In this document: positions 13,401 to 25,400 of the stretch, piece after piece | Numbering within the stretch: position 1 is the first letter of the stretch | Layout: the number at the start of each line of letters is the position of its first letter | Notes under the pieces: generated by a model | The model's input: only the letters and a program-made list of their open reading frames with translations | Told to the model about the DNA's origin: nothing | The model's database searches: none | Position numbers and translations under genes: made by a program | Source: Vigna angularis | Taxonomy: Eukaryota; Streptophyta; Magnoliopsida; Fabales; Fabaceae | Direction of reading: 5' to 3' | Assembly (NCBI RefSeq): GCF_016808095.1 | Contig: NC_068973.1 | Span: forward strand, 13,574,501-13,638,500 | Length of the DNA stretch: 64,000 nt

Positions 13401-16400
13401 TCGGGTTTTCTTCCGCCAGAAGCGGAACCAGTAGTTAGCGCTTCCGTCCATGCAGATATACACTAACTTCATCTTCTCTTTCTCCGTCACTCCTTGAATG
13501 TCAAAAATTTCTCAGCCTTCGCTATCCATCCCGTTGGATCAGTACCTTCAAAAGTTGGAAGCTCAACTCGCTTCATCCAACTGCGTTGTACGTCGTTCCG
13601 GTCCTCCTCCGATTCTTCATCAGAGCTCTCTGTCGACCTTCGTTCTCGATCACCCTGGACGGAATTTCGACTCCCCTCAGAACTCCTATCGCGGGTTCCA
13701 GAACGTCTTCCGAGGGCTCGTCGAAACTCGAGAGTCATCGCTCGCATTTCTGCCTTCAACTCCTCCATTGTCGACTCCACAGCCACCATTCGCCCCTCCA
13801 TTCTTCTCCGATCACGCGCACTCCTCTTCCCTCCGAAATGATCCGGCAGGTCGGACCAAATCTGTTAGGTTCCTTTATGCAAGGAACCGAACAGCAGCAA
13901 ATAATACTCACACACACTCAACAGTATAAGAAATATGTATGTTTATGTATTGATATTTCCTCTGTAATGATAAGAAAAGATGAATACAGGTATCTCACTC
14001 TCCCCCAAGGAAGCCTCCCTTCCTCCACTGGCCAAGAGGTCCAGTCTTAATTCCAAAATCCAAATCCCCTACCTCTCTCAAACCATTTGTTATTTATACT
14101 CTCTCTCTCTTCTAACAAACTCACCCTCTCTCCTCTAACTGATTTCCCCTCTACCCGCCACTAACTCTCTCTTCTTTTATTCCTCCTCATATACACTTTT
14201 AATGGTCTAACATATTCACACATCTGATCCTCGAACAGTAAGCCATAACTTTAACGTAAAGGTTGTATACTAGACAAGAGGAAGCACCAGCTAATTCGAT
14301 CAATTATTTTCAGAATGTAAGGGTATATTATTCAAAGAAAAATGGCAGAAAAAGCAAGGTTTCAATGAACAATCCAATTCATTTTTTTACTTTTCTAAAT
14401 GAATCAGTTACAACATGTTGACATGTTGATTGCAATCCAGTATCTAGAGCAAAGCACAATCAATCCGAATAATTATTTAGTCAAAATAAGGGACAAAATG
14501 TAAGCATTAAATAGCTATGGAAAAAGGAATTTTGATGTTCAGACATGAACCTCTGGTTTTAGATGATGAAGTTACATAAAGAAAAGGTGTTTTCAAAATT
14601 TGGCTTTTGCCAACTTTAACCTCCATCCTCATGTTTTGATGAACAAACCTAGTTTTTAGTGAGAGAAAGAAGTGGAATTTCGACTTAACAATAAGATCTA
14701 ACATTGTTATAGTAGAAGGACAAATGCCGTAAGAAAGTATGGTAGAAGACTGAATTGAATAAAACAAGTATAGTACAAAATCAAAACAAGTAAAAGAATT
14801 GCTAATTTCCCCCCAAAAGGATACTAGTCTAAGCAGAGCATGCATATCATACTTATGCAAGCATATACCTTAAATCTGAGGAAACCAGTTCGTGAGTTAC
14901 AACTTCGTACAGGTCATGTACAGCTTTTGCAGCACCTTTAGCAAGTTCAGGATCATTTCGAATCTGAAATAAATATACGAAATATGCATCATCATCAAAT
15001 AAATATATATTAAGAATGCATCCATATCAAACACAGCTAAATGATAGGATAGTCTATATGGTTCTATGATTTCGTTGATAACATATTTTACCATAATAAA
15101 AGCATACACAATAATTTATTAAAGAGCAAACAGACACCTCACATACCACTAAATTTGATTTTTTCAGACTTTTAGAGATTTTCTCTTTTGTTTTTTAATA
15201 ACAGTTGTATAAGTTTCTGTAATAGAGAATTACAACTCTTTTTCTGTTTCTAAACATTCTGTTCGCTATAAGTTTTTTCATTCAATACACACGTGAATGA
15301 GGTTGTTCAACTAGTAATCAAACTCACGGGTTACATTTCTTGGCCAAGAAACCAGTTAAAATCTTCACAACAAATAATGACAGATTTAGTCAAACTCTCA
15401 CAAAAAAACAACGAAAAAAATGGTTGACCAACTTAAATTCAGGGAAACATGAGTTAGAAATTTAATTTAATATATTCAGAGACAAAAATGTTCAAAATCA
15501 AAGTAATAAAAATAGTAGTAACCAGGCAAATTACCAGTAGTCCAGACAATGCCGTAAGTCTTGATAAAACAACTGGAAGCTTCTTTAGAGACAAGGTTAA
15601 AACAAGTGAACCCTCTACAATACTGTTATTGATCTCACGAAAAATTCTTTCCACCCTGTCAAAATATTGGTAATCTTTCATGAAACATACAATGTAGGCA
15701 AAGCAGAAAGTAATGCACTGATAAAGAGAGAAGAAAATTTGGAGGTTGACTTTCAGAAATATTACCGAAACAGAAAACCCTAATCATAAAATTTGATGCC
15801 TGAATCCCATCTTCTATTGCAAATTAAGGTAACCTAACATAGTGTTAGATCAGATAGATGAATTATATTACTAAGGTAATTAATTAATCCATAATGCCGT
15901 GGAATTTAAGTCTAAAAAGTTAATGTTTTTTGTCAGAATTGCAGACCACAAAATAAATAAAAAAAAAAAGTCTTTAAGTCTTAGTAGACTTCGTTACCAA
16001 CTTCAATTTCAATCTTTTTATGGGTTTCTTTAGTTTTTGTTGATGCGTTTGTTTTTGGCCCTGCGTAATGTATATGTTTTTCTTTCTCTTTTGATAAAAT
16101 CTAAGTACGCTGCAGATAATTAATGCTATATCGATGTCAATTTAGTTGGGATTGCAGATAGCGTAGTGATGCTATTGCATAGTTGCTTTAAGAAAACAGA
16201 ACATCCAATAAATTTTATTTTTGTTTGTTTATGGACAGAAAAGGAAAATTCATTAAGACAGAAGAAAAAATAACAATTTGGAGGATAAAAAATCCTCCTA
16301 ATGTTTGCATGGACTGCATCTAAACCTCCTCTTTCACAACAGGACAAAGTTCATTAATGTTGTAAGAATAGTCCAAATGGAATAAGGTTCCCCATTTGAT

Positions 16401-19400
16401 GATCAAAAGGTTTAAATATTTCAAACAGAATAGTGAAAATTTCTGAGAATGAGTAATGAAATTCATACCAAAGTCTTCCTTCATTGTCGTTGCCAACTAA
16501 TGAATATAATATTTTTTCAACACTGTAATAGCATTCCTTCACTGCATAGGCCATGTATTCATCCCTACTTATCCTGTTCCACAAATCTGCCTGAGTATCT
16601 TTGCAGTCTAAAGCCAAGTCAATCGCCAACAAGATCTGAAGATGAAGATATTAACTCAGATTAATACATGGAATCCTGGTAAACTATACAAGTTGTCATT
16701 ATCCATTCCAAGTAATTCATATTCCATAAGAAGTTCTACCTTACTGCTAAGAAGAAACAGAGGCCATTGAACTAATCTCAGACTTCCTGCATTACTAGGT
16801 ATAGAAAGCAGGTCCATTTCTCTGTAAAAGTAAAAAATAAACAAATAAGCCACCTATAACTGGCTAGACAAGATTTTGGAACCCAAAGAGACAGCAAGCC
16901 TGCTTATATCACAATTTTTAACAAACGAAAGGTATTTTATCAGAAATAAAAAAAAAAGAAACAATACGAGCCCATAAAGTCATTGAAAAAACAATGATCA
17001 CTTGGACTCCATTGCATGTAATTGAACAGAAAAAAGAGCAAAGGATTTTAGTACAAGGGTGCACACTTCTACACATTTTCTAATTCTGAATTAAATCCTT
17101 CCACTATAATTCCCTGTTACTTATCTAACTAACTGATTCTATTAACTTCAATATGCAGTTTATCTTCATAAAACTGTCAAGCATCAAGTTTCCTTTCACC
17201 AACCTATTACTAATAAAATCTTCCTCACGCAGACTTTTTATTATCTCATTCCAAAATGGAGCAAACATGGAAGCATATGCTTTGTTCAAATCTTGAGAAT
17301 CCTGCACCAAATCAACCACATTCATTAGCCATACTGAATGCCAAAAATTCCAAGAGATAGAAATACATAGAAAATAAAACAAAATTAAGTAAAATATTCA
17401 AACAATATTATTTAGATAGCTCAATATTCCTCTCTTAAGTTCCCATATTTATATTATAGTAGTTGTTCTCAGATACAATGAGAAAGGACAGTAAAAACAA
17501 ATAAAGTCATACCTAGACTCCTAGGTACACAAAACAAAATTTTAATAAAGCTTATGTAAGGCCTATTCGAACACTCCCTCTCAAGTTAGAGCATACAAAT
17601 TGTATGCACCTAACTTGAAAAAAATAAATTCAATCCAATGTCCTATCAATGAATTTGTTAACATATCTCCAAGTTCATCATTGAATCCAACAAAGTCAAT
17701 ATAAATTTCCTTGCACAACAACTTTTCTCGATATTCTTGATATTCTTCATTATAGAATTCGGGTTAAGCAAGACATTGGTTCTAGTGTCTAGAAAACCAA
17801 GCAAAGAGAAGCAGTTTTCGTAGGTATGAATCATTATCTTACAATCGTGCATTGAGGATGTCCCTTACCATCAAGTTCTCCTTTAGTATTACATCCTACT
17901 CTTCAACACAAAGATACAGTTACAGAAGATTCAACATGCTCTTAAACATTCTAGCTTTGAAAAGTTGCAACTCGAAGGAGTCTTGTTGTCAACCTTTTGC
18001 ATGGAAGAAACTTGGAGACCTATTAAAGGATGATCTCTAACATGATCAAAATTTGGATTCATGGGACAAAGGATCATAACAATGTAAAATTTGTCAAGCT
18101 TCTTCTTAATCTCATCTAATCATAATGGAGAATCACATATTTTCCCTTCAACCAAGCTGGAAAAGTAGAATCTTAGGACTAAACAAGGACTAGGAAGTTC
18201 AACAATTCCAATGGAGAAGGCACAATGCCACTCTAGTCCTCTCTTTAGAGGAGGCATAACATCGCTCCCATGAGAAGGCAACACATGGATGTCAAGCGTC
18301 TAGCAACTTAGACGGAAATTATGTGTGACTGCATGCGACACAGATTTAACCTTCAGGACCACTAGGGTTGGTAGTTGCTCAAAGATACACCCTAGATCTA
18401 CAGGTTGTCAGATAAATTATGAAATGGCCAACCCAAATAGCACCAAACAAAGGTTAGATTATGCATACCAACTTCAGATTAATTAAAAATAGACAACGTT
18501 ATTTAATGAAGTCTATTGAGGGCCTATTCTAATAAAACCATAATACCTGGGTTGATTGTCCGCTCAAGGGAATCCTGAAAAAATAACATACACAAGCAAG
18601 GAATAAGACATCCTATGTCAGAAATAGTTGTAATAATTAATGTCAGAAATAGTTGTATCATCCAAAAGAATAGAAAGAAAACAGTTTAGTTTTGCGTTTT
18701 ACTCTTGTACAACTAAAACATATTTATTATTTTATTTATATAATTTTCAGGTGTGCTAAGTGCTCTCCCTCAAACAATTTAAAGTAATGCCACTTTCTAG
18801 TTTGTAAGCTTTCAAATCTCCCCTTGCAGAAGACCAACAAAAGGAGGTGACATTGTCCTTGAATAAAAAATATATAGCCCCAAACAGTAGTAAAAAACCA
18901 AAGAAGCTCTTACTAGAAATACCTAGCACCTGAACAGTGTTCAAATAAGAAAGACAAATCAGATTCCCTAACAACTAAATTATACAACCCACGAGATCCA
19001 TATCACCAAGCCAACAAGTAGATTAAGAATAGATACAGAACTAAGATAATCGTAACTACTAGCTTACATAGAAAACCCACCTTTTTATTTGTGGTGACAC
19101 CAAATTTTTTACAAAGGCCCCAGGGAAACTTTCAAAACGCTTATGCACCATTTCAATTGAACGAATCTGCAATAAGTCAATAATAATAAATGTTTTCAGT
19201 AAGAACAGAAAATCCATGAATAAAACTAACTTCAATATTCATACGAAATTTAGTTTCCTAAAAGAATAAAAATAAAGAAGAAAATAGCTCCTTACAAAAG
19301 ATGTAGACTATAACATATCCTTAAAGGAAAAGCAAAAGATAACACAGGTCATCCAAAATTTTCATCAAGTCAAAGTTTCACCTATTAACTGAGTACACAT

Positions 19401-22400
19401 GTTGTTATCAGAAGGAACACGTGTATAATATGGACCAAACAAAAAAATGGATACACAAACAGACACAAAGTAATGATTAAGATCAAGATAGAAAAACCAA
19501 TAACCTTTTTAAGGATGATGATATCCCATGAAGATACATTTAAACAATCGAGGAGAAAGTATATCTGAACCATGTGTGAGGTTATGCACAAACAAGTTGT
19601 ACCAAACTGCATAGAGGGGAATCAGGAAAAAGACCAAAGTAGGGTACTAGTCATGAAACATGGCAACTAATTAATGAGATAACATGTTGAAAGGATAGCA
19701 TCCCCAAAAGGTGGTGACGAAGATGATTTATGAAGAAGTGTCTGAGAAGTTTCAAGAGACTTGTTCAACTACATTTTGTTGAGAATTATGAAGACGTGAT
19801 GTTTGATGAAGACTAACATTGGATGTCATAAATTGTTAGTATTGTTTAGATATCAAAGGACATCGTCACTACAAAAAGTGCATAAAGATATACCAAGTAC
19901 ATGTAGAATAATCATCATTAAAAGTAATATATTACTAAAACCAGAAAGAGAGAGTATGAGCAGCACCCCAGAAAGAGTGAACTACAGAAAAATTGAGACA
20001 AAACTTGTTTTTTAAGACTATCAATCTTTTGTAACTAACATGACTTTAATTCAAACAACATACATGTTTCAAACTTAGCCCCATCTTTTGCAATTTTGTC
20101 AACCTTAAATGTTGTAATTGTTCATGAATCATCATTAGATAGACTATTGAGTGCAACATAGATGGCAATGGAGAGAGATTAGGCAAATTGGGACAAAAGA
20201 ATTAGGGACAGATATTAGGCAAATAGACAGCAAATTGAAACAGATATTAGGCAATCAGGGACAAAAGAAAAAAGCCAGCCGTCAGAGACAAGAGGGGTTT
20301 GACAGTTCTACAGGCACAAATTTGTGTTTGTGAACCATTAGCAACATTGACCAAGGGGAAATTGGTAGTGGTAGTATGGAGCGGGAAAGAGAAATATTAT
20401 CAGTTGCACCAAAGTCAATGACCCAAGGACAAAGGAGATTGAGATACACAAGCCAACAGATGGCTAAATAATAGGTGTCTAGGAAATAATGGGTGATCAA
20501 AGGAGGTTTTCCATGCAGCTTCAAATACCTATTAACGATGTGTTCAATGTGTTGACAATGCTTGCATTCTGAAGGGATTGTAAAATTACATGTGTGAAAG
20601 AATCCAAAGTTACTACTTAGTGATAGAAAGGCAAACTTATTGTCACAATGTAGTTGCACGGGGTTATCCACCTTAACTTTAAGGTCATCCAAAACTATTT
20701 TCATCCAGAATCCTTCATACATTGGAGAATTTTATCAACTGCTTGCATACATTGGCTCACTATAATAACTACATAAGCAATGCTTGGTCTTGTGTGTGAT
20801 AGATAAATCAATTTTCCTACCAATATCTGATATTGGGCCTTCTCTACAAGAGCACTTTCCTCACTTCCAATTCTATGATTATGTTCTATAGGAACTGTTG
20901 AGGTTCTACATCCCAGCTTTCCTGTTTATTTGAGGAGATCAAGTACATATTTATTTTGGGACATGAAAAATTCCGTTCTTGGAGTAAGCAACCTCTATTC
21001 GAAGAAAATATTTGAGTTTTCCCAAGTCTTTCATTTCAAATTGGGCTACCAATTTTTCTTTTAATGCCAATTTTTCTATTTCATCATCTCCTGCAATAAT
21101 CATATCATCCACATAGACAAGCAATAGAGTGAGTTTACTGGTAGAAGAGTGCTTTATGAATAGAGTATGATCTCCTTGCCTTTGTGTGTATCCCAAGGAA
21201 ACCATTGCTTTTGTAAATCTTCCAAACCATGCTGTAGGGGATTGTTTAAGACCATACAATGCTTTCTTCAGGAGGCATACCTTGTTTCTTTCATTTTTCA
21301 CTTCAAAACCTAGGGCAATCCCAAGTACACTTCCTCTTCTAGATTTCCATGAGGAAAGACATTCTTCACATCTAACTAGTGTAAGCTCCATCCAAAATGA
21401 GCAGCCAAAGCGAGAACAACTCGAACTGTATTCGTCTTTGTCACTAGGGCAAACGTCTCCTCATAGTCAATCCCATAGATTTAGTTATATCCTTTTCCCA
21501 CCAATCTAGCTTTATATCTTTCTACTGTCCCATTTGCCTTATGTTTCACTCTGAATATCCATCTACACCCTACTGCCTTCTAGTCTCTTGACTTATCAAC
21601 AATTTTCCAAGTTGAATTTCTTTCTAATGCATTCATCTGTTCTTTCATGGCTTGATTCCAATGTTCAAGTTTCATGGCCTCCTGGATTGAGGTAGGAATT
21701 TATGTGGCGTCAATGGCAGCAATAAAGCTTTTGTGCTTATAAGAGAGATTACTAGTGCAAACAAACTGAGAAATTTAAAAACATGATAATTTTTCTCTTC
21801 CTAAGATTTGTACTCAGATTAGGTTATACTCATGATTCAGGCCATGGAGAAATTTAAAAATTCTTCCTCTTTCCACGACTTCAGTAAGTGTGGAAGCATC
21901 TATCTTACACATTTTTCAATCCAAAGTCCCTTCAGGATTCTGTGATATTCTGATACAAAAAAGAAGTCTTGTTTTGTATTAAATATCCTCCTTTCAATGT
22001 CATAGCATGCAGCAAAATACTTTTTTAATGAAAAAGTACTCTAAATTGGAAAATGAGTATCGTCTCGCCCTAGCCCTCCTCCATCTATGATCCAATCTTG
22101 AACGTCCCTTGAGAATCCTTCGAATGTACTGGCTCCATTGTAAATTACGACCATCCAACCAATAGGCACCCACCATATTTGGAAGATCATTAGGACACAA
22201 AGAATTAACTTTTACTTCAGACATCACGTAGAACGCAATCAGGTGTCTCCAGTGACCTTATCCGAGACGACGACAATGTGTGCGTTACACCGGGAAAAGT
22301 TGTAGAATTTAAAACCCAGATCTACCCAAATTTAGGCCAAATGGGATGTCACCGACCCGTGGCTCTTGCCTGAACTAAGCGCATGGCCTACACACATTGG

Positions 22401-25400
22401 CGACGATGGCAGCTTCTTTCCCAGAGCGATTTCCAGTGTTGTGTTCGTCGGAGTTGGGCGCACCTTTCTGCCCCATCAACGAACCCAATCGGCTACAGTG
22501 AAAGTCACGGTGATCGGACAGTGGCGTCGGTGGCTACTCTTGCAGCAAAAACAGAGCTTCCAACTCAACCCCATAAAAATCAATTTCTAATGTAAGGTTT
22601 TCACCCACTTATATACTATAGTTTTGCTTTATCTCTAGTCGATGTGCGACTTCTAACCCCATAATCAATGGAGCAAACTTCAGTTGACAAGATGATCCAA
22701 ACCCTGTGTGTTGGAGCAAACTTCAGTTGACAGGATGATCCGAACCCTTGTGTTGGAGCAAACTTCAGTTGACAGGATGATCCCAACCTTATGCAAACCT
22801 GACATAATTAGGCCTAAACCAACTTTCTAAGAATATGGCTTGAGTGCATAGTATACAAAAAAGAGTTAAAGATCCAAAGCTACATGTTTTAAATTGTTAA
22901 TCAATAAGTTTGTTGGAAGTCCCATATTGACTAAGGATAAGCTCAATTTATAATATATAAGTGGATGCAAACCTCATCCTATAAGCCGATTTTTTGGGGT
23001 TGAGTTAGGATTAAAGTCCACTTCTTAACATCGTATCAGAGTCAAGTTAGAGTCTATCCTAGCGATATTTATTGTTTGTTGGGCATATTGTTTCACCCAT
23101 TAATGTCTAGTCTCACGCTCGAGATGTATATACCTTAGCGTGAGGGCGATGGATTGGAAGTCTCACATCTACTGGTAAATTTATAATATATAAGTGAGTG
23201 CAAACATCACTTTACAAGCCGGTTTTGTGAAGTTGAATTAGGCTTAAAGTCTACTTCTTAACAAATTTCTAAGAAAGTTTCACAAACCAAAATCTTATTT
23301 TAAGCTTAACCAATTCAACCCCTTTCTTGGTAAGCAACTTTTGTAGCACTCTTCCCTTACATCCCACACTTTACCATGTACCCGAGTTAGATATAAAGCC
23401 CAAACACCTCTTCTACCTTTACTTATATTTCCCACAAGGCATAGAACTGCGCCTAAGTAAAACATAAAAATGAAATGATCCAAAAGTAAATATTTCTTTT
23501 ATCAAGAAATTGGATACCTCTTGTAAAAGTTTTCAATCAAAGGAGCATACCAGGATCCTTAGAGTCCCTTAAGATCAATGTAATTGAAGATTATGAAAGA
23601 AAATGTAAGAAAATATGAAAAACTAGAGGGAGATTTTAAGAGATTTTCAACGGAGAATTTACATTTCAATACATCAAATGAGTTAAGTGACCTTTTTCAG
23701 GCTTGTTCCAAACACATTGAAAGAATGAAATTAAACAAGCTAAATCCAGAAAATGATGTCAATTTGGAACTCAAATACCTCGCCTAGCCGAGCCCGTGCA
23801 CCAATCACACCACCAACAATTGCTGACATTACAGTGTAAAAAATCAGAATATCCATGAGATAAATCTGTAGAATGAGAGTGCATTAGCAAGGTCGTAGAC
23901 ATATATGCATGAAAACAGAAAGTAAACAATTATATGAAAATCATAGCTATTAGCTCTTAAGATCACGATCTTCAGAGGAAATAATTTAGAAAACATAGCA
24001 TCAAGTATTAAGGCTACTTGGAAAAATAAACACTAGAGAAACTTTTATCTCCTAAGAAATTCCAATTTCCAACATGTTATTATGAGATATGTTGAATATA
24101 GAGAAAAACTATGTATAGGGTTAATTTCCCTTGTGTCTAAAATACACGTATGGTAATATATTAATAATGAAGAATGATACAAGTATATGTGGCAACCAAA
24201 CATAAATATGGTTAAATAGAAGATATTGTTACAAAAAATATCAACAATATCAAACAAATTCAAATGTCTATGTTTCCCTAAATAACAATAGAAGCTATGT
24301 TTCCCTAATTAACATAAAATGCAATATATTTAACACTCCTTCTCAAGTTGGTGCATATAAATCATATGTACCAAACTTCATACAAATAAAATCAATTTTT
24401 GGTCCTCTTAAAGGCTTAGTGAAAATATCTTCTAATTGATCATTTAAGTTAACGAACTTAGTTTAAAAGTCTCAAGATACAATCTTCTCTCGAATGAAAT
24501 GATAGTCAATTTCAATGTATTTGGTCCTCTCATCAAACACAAGATTAAAATTAACATGAAGATCTGCCTAATTGTCACATATAAGTATCATTAAAGAAAT
24601 ATCTCCAAATTGTACTCTCTAAGCAATTGCTTAAGCCAAACAAGTTCATAAGTGGTTGAGGCCATAGCTCTATATTTTGTTTTTGCACTTTGATCTTGCC
24701 ACAAAACATTGTTTCTTACTCTTCCAAGAAATCAAATTACACAATACCCAAAGGTAGATCTTCTTTAAAAATGACATCTTTCCCAATCCGCATCGAAATA
24801 AAAACAACTTTTGTATGGTTATTGGAACCATATAAAAAACTTTTTTCCAAGAGATCTTTTAATGTACTTCAATATATAGATGACTACATTCCAATGATCT
24901 TCACATGGGAAATTGAGAAATTGACTCACCACACTGACTACAAAGGATATGTCAGGTCGAGTAATTGTAAGTTAATTTATTTCCCAACCACATTCTATAT
25001 TTCTCAAGATCTAAAATAGGCTCCCCTGATTTGGTAGAAGTTTGGTATTAGGATCCATGGATGTGTAAACAGATTTTGAATTCATCAACCCAGTTTCCTC
25101 TAAAATATCTAATGTATACTTCCTTTGAGATATAAGAATACCATCCTTAGATTGTGCTACCACGATACCCAAGAAATATATAAGTTTGCCAAGATCTTTG
25201 GTCTGAACAATGTAATCAACCTATAATATCAAATAGACACATCCAACATTTGAGTGATTGTAAAAGAGTTTATCTGCCTTACCTTGAGTCATGCCAAATT
25301 ATTGAACAACGCTATTAAAAATTCTAAACCTAGCCCTAAGAGATTGTTTTAGGCCATATAAAGATTGTCGAACTTCAAAAGGCTGCTCCATACAAATTTC

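Larger units (their letters stand above)
8977..14212 (-). mobile_element. Ty3-A: young Ty3/gypsy chromovirus in CALS10 intron 28
   Basis: A full-length element with perfect 5-bp target duplications TATTC (8972-8976 and 14213-14217). LTRs are 327 bp (8977-9303, 3' LTR) and 350 bp (13863-14212, 5' LTR), both TGTTAG..CTAACA. By eye they are identical apart from one 23-bp indel, so insertion is recent. Between them lie gag, protease, reverse transcriptase, RNase H, integrase and a chromodomain, all on the minus strand (same orientation as the host gene). A polypurine tract GGGGAGGAGGG abuts the 3' LTR. Size and domain order suggest a Reina-like plant chromovirus; the clade call is an inference. 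Confidence 0.96.

Noticed and set aside
9328..13434. Several plus-strand open frames across Ty3-A, the longest 180 codons
   Set aside because: They lie antisense to the gag-pol frame and show arginine/serine/proline-rich shadow composition with no domain.
13197..13510. Programmed frameshift or stop-codon readthrough in Ty3-A gag
   Set aside because: Ty3-B has the same region open in one frame, so simple mutations are more likely. No slippery heptamer with a convincing downstream structure was recognised.
13841..13858. Possible tRNA-Tyr gene fragment
   Set aside because: Only the 3'-end complement is present, placed directly inside an LTR in two elements. It is a primer-binding site and not a tRNA gene.
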